Shown here: positions 1 through 7,418 of the stretch, piece after piece
How positions within the stretch are numbered: position 1 is the first letter of the stretch
Layout: the number at the start of each line of letters is the position of its first letter
Assembly (NCBI GenBank): GCA_045637095.1
Contig: JAZTYX010000054.1
Coordinates: 1-64,000 of the forward strand
DNA length: 64,000 nt
Origin: UMGS1649 sp045637095
GTDB taxonomy: Bacteria; Bacillota; Clostridia; TANB77; CAG-465
Direction: 5' to 3'
Position numbers and translations under genes: made by a program
Notes under the pieces: generated by a model
What the model was told of the DNA's origin: nothing
Databases searched by the model: none
Seen by the model: only the letters and a program-made list of their open reading frames with translations

Positions 1-1
1 A

Positions 2-499
2 GAAGAATTGTTAAAAGAATTTAATAGAATACACAATAGATATAGCACAAGGATACTAGACAAGTTTGTAAGTATTATGGTATGGGTAACTGTTGTGTGC
101 GATATATTAATTTTATGGGCAGTTGGATTTGAAGCGTTTAATCTAAACTTAATATTAGCTAATATAATATTTGTAATTCTTGTATTAGGCACAAGGACAG
201 ATATCGTATCAGATTTTGTAACTAAGCTTTTTCTAAAATCAGATAAGATAAACTTAAATGCTAAGGTAAAGCAAACTTTTACAAAAGAAGCGGTAAGTAC
301 AGTAGATGAATTTACTAGTAGCACAATACCATATAGCAAACTATACAAAGTAATGGAAACAGATAAGTATATTTTCTATTACTTAAATAAAATGCAAGCC
401 GGCATTGTAGTAAAGGGAAATAATACTAAAGAGGAAATAGAGTTTATTAAAGAAGCATTAAAAGAAAATGTAAAGAAATATATTGTATATAACAAGTAG
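2..499 (+). CDS. YcxB-like membrane protein (5' partial)
   Basis: The reading frame is open to the left edge, so the true start is probably outside the window. The first possible start inside is a TTG at 8 with no convincing ribosome site. Two hydrophobic segments (about residues 24-42 and 45-62 from that TTG) are followed by a soluble part with the pattern Y-S-K-L-Y-K-V, Y-I-F-Y-Y-L and a closing I-E-F-I-K-E-A-L-K. This matches the YcxB-like C-terminal domain, whose function is unknown. The stop lies just before rsmE, so the two are probably cotranscribed. Confidence 0.55.
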   Translation, partial: EELLKEFNRIHNRYSTRILDKFVSIMVWVTVVCDILILWAVGFEAFNLNLILANIIFVILVLGTRTDIVSDFVTKLFLKSDKINLNAKVKQTFTKEAVSTVDEFTSSTIPYSKLYKVMETDKYIFYYLNKMQAGIVVKGNNTKEEIEFIKEALKENVKKYIVYNK

Positions 500-506
500 G
501 TGGATT

Positions 507-1223
507 ATGTCTAAAAGATTTATAGTAGATTCAAAAAATATTAAAAAAGTAGATAACAACATTAGTATATTTGGTGATGAAGCACATCACATTAATGTAT
601 TAAGATATAGAGTAAAAGATAGAGTGTATATAAATGAATACGAAGTTGAAATAACTGACATGGATAAAGATTTTGTAACTGGAGTTGTTGTTGGTAGCCT
701 AGAAGAAAAAGGTGTACCTAATACAAATGTTACTTTAATACAAGCATATCTTAAATCAGATAAGATGGAATATGTAACTCAAAAAGCAGTAGAACTTGGC
801 GCTAAAGAAATACTACCAGTGCTTTCTAAAAATTGTGTTGTAAAACTAGATGAAAAAGATAAAGCAAAGAAAGTAGAGCGACTAAATAAAATTGCTAAAG
901 AGGCAGTAGAACAATGTGGAAGAACAGACGAAGTAGAAGTGTTAGATGTAGAGAATTTGCTTAAGGTAGATTATTCTAGATTTGATGTTGTATTAATTTG
1001 TCACGAAGCAGTAACAAATAGTCTTAAAGAGGCAATAAAAGAAATAAAAGAGTTTAATAATATAGCAGTAATAGTAGGTCCAGAGGGTGGACTAGATGAG
1101 AAAGAAGTAGAAGAACTTTTAAAGAATAAAAATGCATATGTAGTAAGTCTTGGAGAAAGAGTTCTAAGAGCTGAAACAGCAAGCTTTAGTATTCTTAGCA
1201 TACTTTGGTATGAATTAGGATAA
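507..1223 (+). CDS. rsmE: 16S rRNA (uracil-1498-N3)-methyltransferase RsmE
   Basis: This cytosolic SPOUT methyltransferase methylates U1498 of 16S rRNA with S-adenosylmethionine. The ATG at 507 is chosen because GTAGGTGG lies just upstream; a longer frame from 483 overlaps the previous gene and lacks a ribosome site. The protein begins S-K-R-F-I-V and has the family's early EAHHINVLR motif (PUA-like N-terminus). The trefoil-knot SAM site is visible as VGPEGGL and LGERVLRAETA near the C-terminus. Length of about 238 residues is normal. It sits directly behind the YcxB-like gene. Confidence 0.95.
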   Translation: MSKRFIVDSKNIKKVDNNISIFGDEAHHINVLRYRVKDRVYINEYEVEITDMDKDFVTGVVVGSLEEKGVPNTNVTLIQAYLKSDKMEYVTQKAVELGAKEILPVLSKNCVVKLDEKDKAKKVERLNKIAKEAVEQCGRTDEVEVLDVENLLKVDYSRFDVVLICHEAVTNSLKEAIKEIKEFNNIAVIVGPEGGLDEKEVEELLKNKNAYVVSLGERVLRAETASFSILSILWYELG

Positions 1224-1224
1224 C

Positions 1225-1253
1225 TTGACAGATTACATAATGTATAGTATAAT
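1225..1253 (+). promoter_or_regulatory. SigA promoter, perfect consensus
   Basis: TTGACA (1225-1230), a 17 bp spacer and TATAAT (1248-1253) form an exact match to the housekeeping promoter. It drives the PAP2-like gene starting at 1300. Confidence 0.9.
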
Positions 1254-1299
1254 ATGTGAGCTTGAAATAACGAGACTAAATTCATAATTGGAGGACGGT

Positions 1300-1869
1300 A
1301 TGAAGCTAATAATCTATATAGCTTTAACAGCATTGGCAACTTGCGTATTATCGCAAACATTAAAACTTCTTTTCAACACAATGGTAAACAAAACGAAATT
1401 TAGCCTAAGGAAGATAACATCAGATGGCAATTATCCTTCAAGTCATACAGGATTTGTAACAAGTGTAACAACTATTTCATGGATATATACAATACGGGAA
1501 ATCTTAAACTCAGAAAATGCTAATATTAGCGTTTGGTGCTCTATGGCATTTACTGCTCTTGCAGTGGTAATCATAAGAGACGCACTGGGTGTAAGATATA
1601 CTGTACAGAAACTCTGTGAAACTGTGACTAAACTTGCAGAAAACTCCGAACATGCAGAAGAGATAAAAAAAGAGATGGATATTAAATCTGGACATAAACC
1701 TTATGAGGTTATGGGCGGAGCAATCTTAGGATTTATCGTAGCGGGCTTTACATCGTGTATTTACTACAAATTGTACAAGCTTTTGCCTATTGCAATTGTG
1801 GCATTTGTGCTTTTCATTGTGGTATCTCTCATGTTGCTAAAGAAAAAAAGAAAAGAAAATGCAGCCTAA
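1300..1869 (+). CDS. Divergent PAP2 family protein (YuiD-like)
   Basis: This membrane protein belongs to the divergent PAP2 (DUF212) family, distantly related to acid phosphatases and haloperoxidases; the substrate is unknown. The ATG at 1300 follows GGAGG at 1290-1294. Motifs typical of the family are S-D-G-N-Y-P-S-S-H-T near residue 45, R-D-A-L-G-V-R near residue 87, and the late S-G-H-K-P-Y-E-V near residue 128. Hydrophobic segments occur at the N-terminus, in the middle, and twice near the C-terminus, and the protein ends in a Lys-rich tail. It is a single-gene unit between its own promoter and terminator. Confidence 0.85.
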   Translation: MKLIIYIALTALATCVLSQTLKLLFNTMVNKTKFSLRKITSDGNYPSSHTGFVTSVTTISWIYTIREILNSENANISVWCSMAFTALAVVIIRDALGVRYTVQKLCETVTKLAENSEHAEEIKKEMDIKSGHKPYEVMGGAILGFIVAGFTSCIYYKLYKLLPIAIVAFVLFIVVSLMLLKKKRKENAA

Positions 1870-1892
1870 TTAAAAATTAGGCTGTATTTTTT
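1862..1892 (+). terminator. Rho-independent terminator
   Basis: A 9 bp stem (CAGCCTAAT/ATTAGGCTG) with a 5 nt loop is followed by a T-rich run. It overlaps the stop codon of the PAP2-like gene. Confidence 0.85.
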
Positions 1893-1902
1893 GCACTTTT
1901 TG

Positions 1903-1911
1903 TGATAGAAT
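1903..1911 (+). promoter_or_regulatory. Extended -10 promoter
   Basis: TGATAGAAT has the extended -10 form TG-N-TAGAAT, 28 bp ahead of the next ATG. No good -35 is visible. Confidence 0.5.
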
Positions 1912-1939
1912 ACACACATAATATATAACGGAGAAATAA

Positions 1940-3568
1940 ATGGAAAAAAGATATATTAGCGAGGGTAGATATAAAAAGAGTAGCGCAAGAAAACGCCGTG
2001 ACATTAAGAAGATAAGAAAAAAAGTGGTTGCGGATGTAGAAAATAAAAAGAAACTAGAAAATAAAAAGGCTGCTACTAAAAAGATTGTAAAAAAGAATAA
2101 GAAAAAAATAAGTCCTAAAGTGAGAAAAGAAATGCGCATTAGAAGACGCAATACTTTTACTTGTATTCTTTTAATAATATTAATAGTGATAATATCTAGA
2201 GCAATATTAAAAGATGAAGGTGAACCGTTCATACCGAACTTTTGGGCGGAAGAAGAAAATGAATCAGTACTAACTTTAGGAATAATTACAACAGACGATT
2301 TAAGAGATGAGAATACAAATAATATAGTCTTAAAAGAATTAAAACATTATACATCATATATGTTACTTAAGATAAATGAAGATTATACATTTACATATGA
2401 TGTACTAGAAAATATAGAAAAAACAAATGAGAAAGAATATATATTAAAGATAAAAAAATCTAAAGAATACACACCAGAAAGTATAAAGAATATTATTCTA
2501 TCATATATGGTAGATGAGAAATCTGTATATTATCCAAATGTAAGTAATATAGAACAAATAGTAGCGGGAGAAGGTGCGTTAACTATTACGCTAAAAGAAC
2601 AAGATCCATACTTTGTATATAATCTTGAATTGCCGGTTGGTAATACATTAAATAAAGATTATGTTGTATCTGCTGAAGCAACAGCAATGGCTAAAATATA
2701 CGAAAGAACAAAAGCTGCAGATAGAACATTACCAAAAAGAATAATAGTAAAAAGATATAAAGATATGTACGCCGGAGTAGAAGCATACAAAAAAGCGGAA
2801 ATAAACATATTAATAACTAATCAAAAGAATGTACAAAATATATTAGGTAAATATGAATATAACGTTTCTACTGTAAAGACGGGAGAAAGCGTATTCTTAT
2901 TATTTAATCAAAATTCAGAATTGATTTCTAGAGATGAAATACGTAAAGTTTTAGCTTATGGAATAAATAGAGATAGTATAATAAAAGACACAATGCAGTC
3001 TTTAGCAGAAACAATAGATTTACCATATGTTTATGATAAATCAAAATATAAATACGATATTTATGCGGCAGAGAATCTACTTCTTTCAAATGGGTATACA
3101 AAGGTAAATAAAGTTTATACTAAAGATAAGAAAAAAGTAGAACTAACATTAATAGTAAATAAAGAAGATGAAGAAAAGGTAGCTATAGCTAATACAATAA
3201 AGAATAACCTTACAGCTTTGGGTGTAAATATAAATGTAGAGAAGCTAACAAAGGATGAATTAAATAAAAGAATAACAAAAGGAACATACGATTTAGTTCT
3301 TGCAAATGTTAATCTAAACAATAATCCAAACATAAACTTCATAACATCTAAATTATACCTAACAGAAGGAATAAAAACGGCATTAGAAGCAATTAATATA
3401 TCTGACACGGTAAATTTACCACAAGAAATTAAAAATGCCTCAAACACGATGTCAGAAAGTATTAGCACTATTGGTATAGTAGCTAAAACAACATATGTGA
3501 TCTCAAATAAAAACTTAACAGGTTTAACAGATATTAGTTACTTAAACATACTTAAGAATTTAATATAA
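1940..3568 (+). CDS. Membrane-tethered solute-binding protein family 5-like
   Basis: The first 75 residues are strongly basic (many Lys and Arg) and probably cytoplasmic. One transmembrane helix follows (about 76-92), then a large extracellular region. That region resembles the oligopeptide/nickel solute-binding family (SBP_bac_5): it has the stretch Y-T-F-T-Y-D-V-L-E, D-E-I-R-K-V-L-A-Y-G-I-N-R, and A-A-E-N-L-L-L-S-N-G-Y with a late lobe of the usual fold. There is no lipobox and no transporter gene nearby, so a scavenging, sensing or structural role is possible. The ribosome site is weak (ACGGAG). It is monocistronic. Confidence 0.65.
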   Translation: MEKRYISEGRYKKSSARKRRDIKKIRKKVVADVENKKKLENKKAATKKIVKKNKKKISPKVRKEMRIRRRNTFTCILLIILIVIISRAILKDEGEPFIPNFWAEEENESVLTLGIITTDDLRDENTNNIVLKELKHYTSYMLLKINEDYTFTYDVLENIEKTNEKEYILKIKKSKEYTPESIKNIILSYMVDEKSVYYPNVSNIEQIVAGEGALTITLKEQDPYFVYNLELPVGNTLNKDYVVSAEATAMAKIYERTKAADRTLPKRIIVKRYKDMYAGVEAYKKAEINILITNQKNVQNILGKYEYNVSTVKTGESVFLLFNQNSELISRDEIRKVLAYGINRDSIIKDTMQSLAETIDLPYVYDKSKYKYDIYAAENLLLSNGYTKVNKVYTKDKKKVELTLIVNKEDEEKVAIANTIKNNLTALGVNINVEKLTKDELNKRITKGTYDLVLANVNLNNNPNINFITSKLYLTEGIKTALEAINISDTVNLPQEIKNASNTMSESISTIGIVAKTTYVISNKNLTGLTDISYLNILKNLI

Positions 3569-3576
3569 AATTAAAT

Positions 3577-3609
3577 AATAACACCATACTCAAAGTGTGG
3601 TGTTATTTT
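3577..3609 (+). terminator. Rho-independent terminator
   Basis: A 13 bp stem with one mismatch (3577-3589 with 3595-3607) and a TCAAA loop is followed by T's. Confidence 0.85.
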
Positions 3610-3610
3610 G

Positions 3611-3639
3611 TTGAAATTTATGTTAACTTGTGGTATAAT
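3611..3639 (+). promoter_or_regulatory. SigA promoter
   Basis: TTGAAA (3611-3616), 17 bp, TATAAT (3634-3639), 62 bp ahead of the next gene. It starts immediately after the preceding terminator. Confidence 0.8.
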
Positions 3640-3701
3640 AATTCTCGTAACAAAAAAATATAGTCCTAACTTAAAAGTGCGGATGTGAAAAAGGAGATAG
3701 T

Positions 3702-4481
3702 ATGAATTTTTACAAAAAAGTAATTCTAAAACACGTACCGGAGTTTCAAAAACTAACAGAAGATGAGCAGCGGATAAGTGTAAAGATGCATAAGCATAAA
3801 TATATTGCTATGTGGATTTCTGCACTTTTTGCAACAACATCTTATCCAGGCATCATAACATTAGTTTTGAGTGCAGCAACACTTGTGATTCTAAACTTTG
3901 TAAATGCAACAGTTGGTAACATTTTGTTCTGGATAACTTTCCCGTACAATCTTTTTGTATGCGCTATGTATTTCTATTGGTTCCGTAGGGTAATAATCAA
4001 AAAGGATACAAACCAAGAGTATTACGAGAGACTTTTTGATTTCTTTACCAAAGCATGGTTATATAACTACAAAGTTGTAACCAAAAAAGATTGGAGAAAG
4101 CTTAAAGCTACAAACAAGACGCGGTATAACGCGTACAGAACAGAGGAGTCTAATCATCATTGCTATAGCGTAACATATGAATTAGCAAGAATTATTGCTA
4201 GTACTGATGTTAAAATTGTTTGGATTTTTATGGAGTCTTGGTGCTCTAAATGTGGCCATGCAATTTTAATAAAAGGTGACTATGTATACGATAGCAATAT
4301 GAGAAGAACTTACAAGAAAGATGAATACTTCAGATACTTTAAGGTCCAAATGTTTAACGAGTTTGATTACAATGAGTGGTCAACGTATGCTGAACTTAAG
4401 CAAAGTGAAGCTTGGCAAGCTTTTGGTATTTGGTGTAGACAACTTGGTGGTAAACGTGATACAGATGATGAGCAGGAGTGA
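3702..4481 (+). CDS. Membrane protein with candidate Cys/His/Asp (transglutaminase-like) domain
   Basis: I do not recognise the family. The 259-residue protein has two hydrophobic segments (about 34-66 and 72-100) followed by a soluble C-terminal domain. In that domain H-H-C-Y-S (Cys154), C-G-H-A-I-L (His186) and Y-V-Y-D-S (Asp197) are spaced like the triad of transglutaminase/papain-like folds, where Cys sits at the start of a helix and His and Asp on adjacent strands. The pair Cys181/Cys184 is an extra C-x-x-C. A ribosome site AAGGAG precedes the ATG. It is a single-gene unit. Enzymatic activity is inference. Confidence 0.5.
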   Translation: MNFYKKVILKHVPEFQKLTEDEQRISVKMHKHKYIAMWISALFATTSYPGIITLVLSAATLVILNFVNATVGNILFWITFPYNLFVCAMYFYWFRRVIIKKDTNQEYYERLFDFFTKAWLYNYKVVTKKDWRKLKATNKTRYNAYRTEESNHHCYSVTYELARIIASTDVKIVWIFMESWCSKCGHAILIKGDYVYDSNMRRTYKKDEYFRYFKVQMFNEFDYNEWSTYAELKQSEAWQAFGIWCRQLGGKRDTDDEQE

Positions 4482-4500
4482 AAAACCCTGCTCATTTTTT
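4469..4500 (+). terminator. Rho-independent terminator
   Basis: An 8 bp stem (TGAGCAGG/CCTGCTCA) overlaps the stop codon and is followed by six T's. Confidence 0.85.
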
Positions 4501-4522
4501 ATACAATTTAATAATTTTATAC

Positions 4523-4551
4523 TTGACACCAATTAACAAGTGTGTTATTAT
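4523..4551 (+). promoter_or_regulatory. SigA promoter of tRNA-Arg
   Basis: TTGACA (4523-4528), 17 bp, TATTAT (4546-4551), also with an extended TGT. It ends 17 bp before the mature tRNA. Confidence 0.8.
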
Positions 4552-4568
4552 ATATGAGTACCGATTGT

Positions 4569-4645
<77 letters not shown>

Positions 4646-4652
4646 AGGTAAA

Positions 4653-4690
4653 AATAAACTGTAAGTTAAACTTACAGTTTATTTTTTTAT
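4653..4690 (+). terminator. Rho-independent terminator
   Basis: A 13 bp perfect stem (4653-4665 with 4671-4683) with a TTAAA loop is followed by seven T's. It ends the tRNA unit, and may also act on the convergent acyltransferase transcript. Confidence 0.9.
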
Positions 4691-4724
4691 ATTTATCTTG
4701 TTTTTAGAATTCTTTTATTATTTC

Positions 4725-5795
4725 TTAATTATTTGTGTTTTCCGTTTCTTTTCTCATAAATATATTCTTAACAGTTTCTCCTACAAGTATAGGGAAGAAG
4801 AATTTTACAATCTTAGTAGCTAGAATAGAGAAAGCTATTGCTAGTATAGATACTAAGAAGGAAATTAAAACTTCTACAAATATATTACTGTTCTTCATAA
4901 GTGTAGATACTATGCCTAGTTTTGATTGAAATAATACAATTAACAACTTATGGAATATTAAAATACCCATTGTATTTTTTCCTATATACTCTAGCAATTT
5001 ATTATTATCTATTTTATATGCTATATATACAGCTGTTAGAGATAATGTTATTCCACTTAAAAGTGAAAGTGGAAGACTTCCTAATGTTAGAACTCTATAA
5101 CTAACAGTTATATTTGATAATGCACAGATGCATCCTACTATTGCTAAAATGAGTATATAATACCAATGCTTAAATATATATTCTTTCAAATTAAATTTAT
5201 TAAATATGTAACCTATATAAAATACGGGACCTAGTATTAATACTTGGTTTATACACATTGGCAGTGTGATGTTTAAGTAGTTATAACAAAGAAATGAAAC
5301 TATGAGCGTTATACCAAGAAGTATAATTGAATGAGATTTTTTCTTGCTTGTTAATTTTATTAATAAGTAATATATACAAACCATACTAAATAACGCAGGT
5401 AAAAACCATAACGGTCTGTTTTGTTGAAGTCCATCTCCAGAAGCGTATATAATGTTAAATACTGTTTCTTTTAGATTAAAAGTAGTTGCTTTATCTAAGG
5501 TTGAACCAACAAATTTTCCAAGTAATGCATATGGTATTAAAAAAGCTAGTGCCCAGAAATAATAGGGTATCATTATTCTTTTGAATTTGTTTGTAATAAA
5601 GTCTTTAATCTTTTTATTTGTACTAAATGTATATCCAGATAAAAAGAAAAATAGATAAACATGAAAGCTATATACAAACTTGAATACATTGCTACAATGC
5701 TCAGAATATGCAACCGAGTGACCTAATACTATAAATATTATAGCGAAAGCTTTAGCTATGTCTATAAAGGATAGTCTAGTATTTTCTTTATTCAT
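4725..5795 (-). CDS. Acyltransferase family 3 membrane protein
   Basis: This polytopic protein (about ten hydrophobic segments, 356 residues) belongs to the acyltransferase 3 family, which O-acetylates or O-acylates surface sugars and peptidoglycan. Visible family marks are S-F-I-D-I-A-K-A at the N-terminus, the G-H-S motif near residue 26 carrying the key His, and F-F-F-L-S-G-Y-T-F near residue 50. The ATG follows CAAGGAGGAAAA. No sugar-synthesis genes lie beside it, so the acceptor is unknown. It is monocistronic with its own promoter. Confidence 0.85.
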   Translation of the reverse strand: MNKENTRLSFIDIAKAFAIIFIVLGHSVAYSEHCSNVFKFVYSFHVYLFFFLSGYTFSTNKKIKDFITNKFKRIMIPYYFWALAFLIPYALLGKFVGSTLDKATTFNLKETVFNIIYASGDGLQQNRPLWFLPALFSMVCIYYLLIKLTSKKKSHSIILLGITLIVSFLCYNYLNITLPMCINQVLILGPVFYIGYIFNKFNLKEYIFKHWYYILILAIVGCICALSNITVSYRVLTLGSLPLSLLSGITLSLTAVYIAYKIDNNKLLEYIGKNTMGILIFHKLLIVLFQSKLGIVSTLMKNSNIFVEVLISFLVSILAIAFSILATKIVKFFFPILVGETVKNIFMRKETENTNN

Positions 5796-5834
5796 TTTTC
5801 CTCCTTGTTTTAAGTTTTAACTGATAATGAATAT

Positions 5835-5863
5835 ATTTTACTACAAGCTATTATTACGGTCAA
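5835..5863 (-). promoter_or_regulatory. SigA promoter of the acyltransferase gene
   Basis: Reading the minus strand: TTGACC (5863-5858), 17 bp, TAAAAT (5840-5835), 40 bp ahead of the ATG. Confidence 0.75.
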
Positions 5864-5884
5864 TAATATACATTAGTTTGCAAT

Positions 5885-5918
5885 AGACAAAATAAAACCT
5901 ACTGTTTTGCAGTAGGTT
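5885..5918 (-). terminator. Rho-independent terminator of the SPFH operon
   Basis: A 9 bp stem (AACCTACTG/CAGTAGGTT, 5896-5904 with 5910-5918) is followed on the minus strand by TTTATTTTG. It lies 7 bp past the stop of the SPFH gene. Confidence 0.85.
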
Positions 5919-5924
5919 AATTTG

Positions 5925-6848
5925 TTATTTAAGTAATTCTCTAGCAGTACCAAGAGCGCTAAATGCTGAGCTTGTATCAAATGGAATAAATACTTTGTTT
6001 GCAGGTCCTTCTGCGATTTTTTCCATTGATTCTAAAGACTTAATAGCAACAAGTTCTTTAGTTGGTTTTGCAGTATTGATTGCACCATAAACTAATTCTA
6101 TTTCTTGTGCTTTAGCTTCAGCTATTTTCTTTATTGCTGCTGAAGTACCTTCGGCTTCTAACATTCTAGCTTCTCTTAAACCTTGAGCACGTCTAATGCT
6201 AGATTCTTTTTCAGCTTCAGCTTCTAATATTTGTGCTTCTTTTTGTCCTTCGGCGTGAGTTATAGCTGCTTGACGGCTACCTTCAGCTTCAAGAATTAAA
6301 GCTCTTTTATTTCTTTCAGCATTCATTTGTTTTTCCATGGCATCACGAACATCCTTTGGAGGAGTGATGTCTTTAATTTCAACTCTATCTACTTTACAAC
6401 CCCATCTATCTGTTGCTTCATCAAGCACTTGACGAAGTTGAGCGTTTATTAAATCTCTTGAACTGAATGTACTATCTAGATCCATTTTACCAACAATATC
6501 TCTTATTGTTGTAATTGCTAAGTATTGAATACCTTTTCCAAGGTTTTCAATTTCATAAACAGATTTTACTGGATCCATTATTTGAAAGAACACAACTGTA
6601 TCTATTGTAATAGTTACGTTATCTTTTGTGATAACTTGTTGTGGTGGAACATCCATTGTTTGTTGTTTCATATTTACGATAGCTCTTACTCTATCTACAA
6701 AAGGGAAGATGAAGTTAAGACCAGCTGATGCAACCTTGTGGAATTTACCAACTCTCTCTATAACATATACTTCCGCTTGTCTTACTACTTTAATAGAAAA
6801 TGCTACTATTACCATAAGTAGTAAAAAGGCTCCTAAAACATACCACAT
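5925..6848 (-). CDS. SPFH/band-7 (stomatin-like) membrane protein
   Basis: One N-terminal transmembrane helix (about 2-20) anchors an SPFH domain: V-R-Q-A-E-V-Y-V-I-E-R-V-G-K, F-P-F-V-D-R-V, and Q-V-I-T-K-D-N-V. A long Ala/Glu/Arg-rich coiled coil (about 175-255) and a short C-terminal segment follow. Such slipin-type proteins oligomerise into membrane microdomain scaffolds. The ATG follows GGAGGG. It lies 14 bp behind a NfeD gene, the classic conserved pairing for this family. Length of 307 residues is typical. Confidence 0.92.
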   Translation of the reverse strand: MWYVLGAFLLLMVIVAFSIKVVRQAEVYVIERVGKFHKVASAGLNFIFPFVDRVRAIVNMKQQTMDVPPQQVITKDNVTITIDTVVFFQIMDPVKSVYEIENLGKGIQYLAITTIRDIVGKMDLDSTFSSRDLINAQLRQVLDEATDRWGCKVDRVEIKDITPPKDVRDAMEKQMNAERNKRALILEAEGSRQAAITHAEGQKEAQILEAEAEKESSIRRAQGLREARMLEAEGTSAAIKKIAEAKAQEIELVYGAINTAKPTKELVAIKSLESMEKIAEGPANKVFIPFDTSSAFSALGTARELLK

Positions 6849-6862
6849 AAAAATACCCTCCT

Positions 6863-7297
6863 TTATTCAGTATATTCTTTAATTACTAGTTTTACGCCGT
6901 CGATTGAATCTACTATAACAGTTTCATCAACTTTGAAAGTTTTCTTATCTCTAGATATTGCTGACCAAATTTCACCTTGGACTTTAATTTGTCCCATGTT
7001 ATCTGGACCAACTATTTCTTTTAATACAATACCAGTTTTTCCTATTAAACTGTCTGAGTTTGTAGGCAGGTCTTTTGTCTTAAATAGTTTTGCAAATACT
7101 GGTCTTAAAAATATGACAAGTAATGTTGTAGAAACTATAAACACTCCTATTTGTACTGCAATAGAATCACAGAACAAACTAACAAGGAATGTTAAGAAAG
7201 CTCCAACACCAGGGAAAAAGAATAAGAATCCCACTGTTAGTATTTCAATTACAAGGCACAAAGCACATAATAATAGCCAAATGGCAGTAGGTGACAT
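6863..7297 (-). CDS. NfeD family membrane protein
   Basis: This is a short NfeD (144 residues) without the ClpP-like protease domain. Three to four hydrophobic segments occupy residues 5-78. The C-terminal OB-fold domain carries L-I-G-K-T-G-I-V, V-Q-G-E-I-W-S-A-I-S-R and a final V-D-S-I-D-G-V-K-L-V-I. The ATG follows AAAGGAGGG. Its partner is the SPFH gene directly downstream; together they are thought to organise membrane domains. A TATAAT lies at 7344-7339 on the minus strand, but no clear -35 was found. Confidence 0.9.
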   Translation of the reverse strand: MSPTAIWLLLCALCLVIEILTVGFLFFFPGVGAFLTFLVSLFCDSIAVQIGVFIVSTTLLVIFLRPVFAKLFKTKDLPTNSDSLIGKTGIVLKEIVGPDNMGQIKVQGEIWSAISRDKKTFKVDETVIVDSIDGVKLVIKEYTE

Positions 7298-7383
7298 ATA
7301 TAATCCCTCCTTTATTATGTATTACCCTATATGTCCATATTATATATTATTAATATAAAAAAATAAATAGTTTTTTTAAGATA

Positions 7384-7412
7384 TTGTATATTTATAAAAT
7401 TAAATGTATAAT
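7384..7412 (+). promoter_or_regulatory. SigA promoter, possibly leaderless
   Basis: TTGTAT (7384-7389), 17 bp, TATAAT (7407-7412). The predicted transcription start falls at about 7419, which is the A of an in-frame ATG. No ribosome site precedes either candidate ATG (7404 or 7419). Confidence 0.55.
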
Positions 7413-7418
7413 TTGGTT

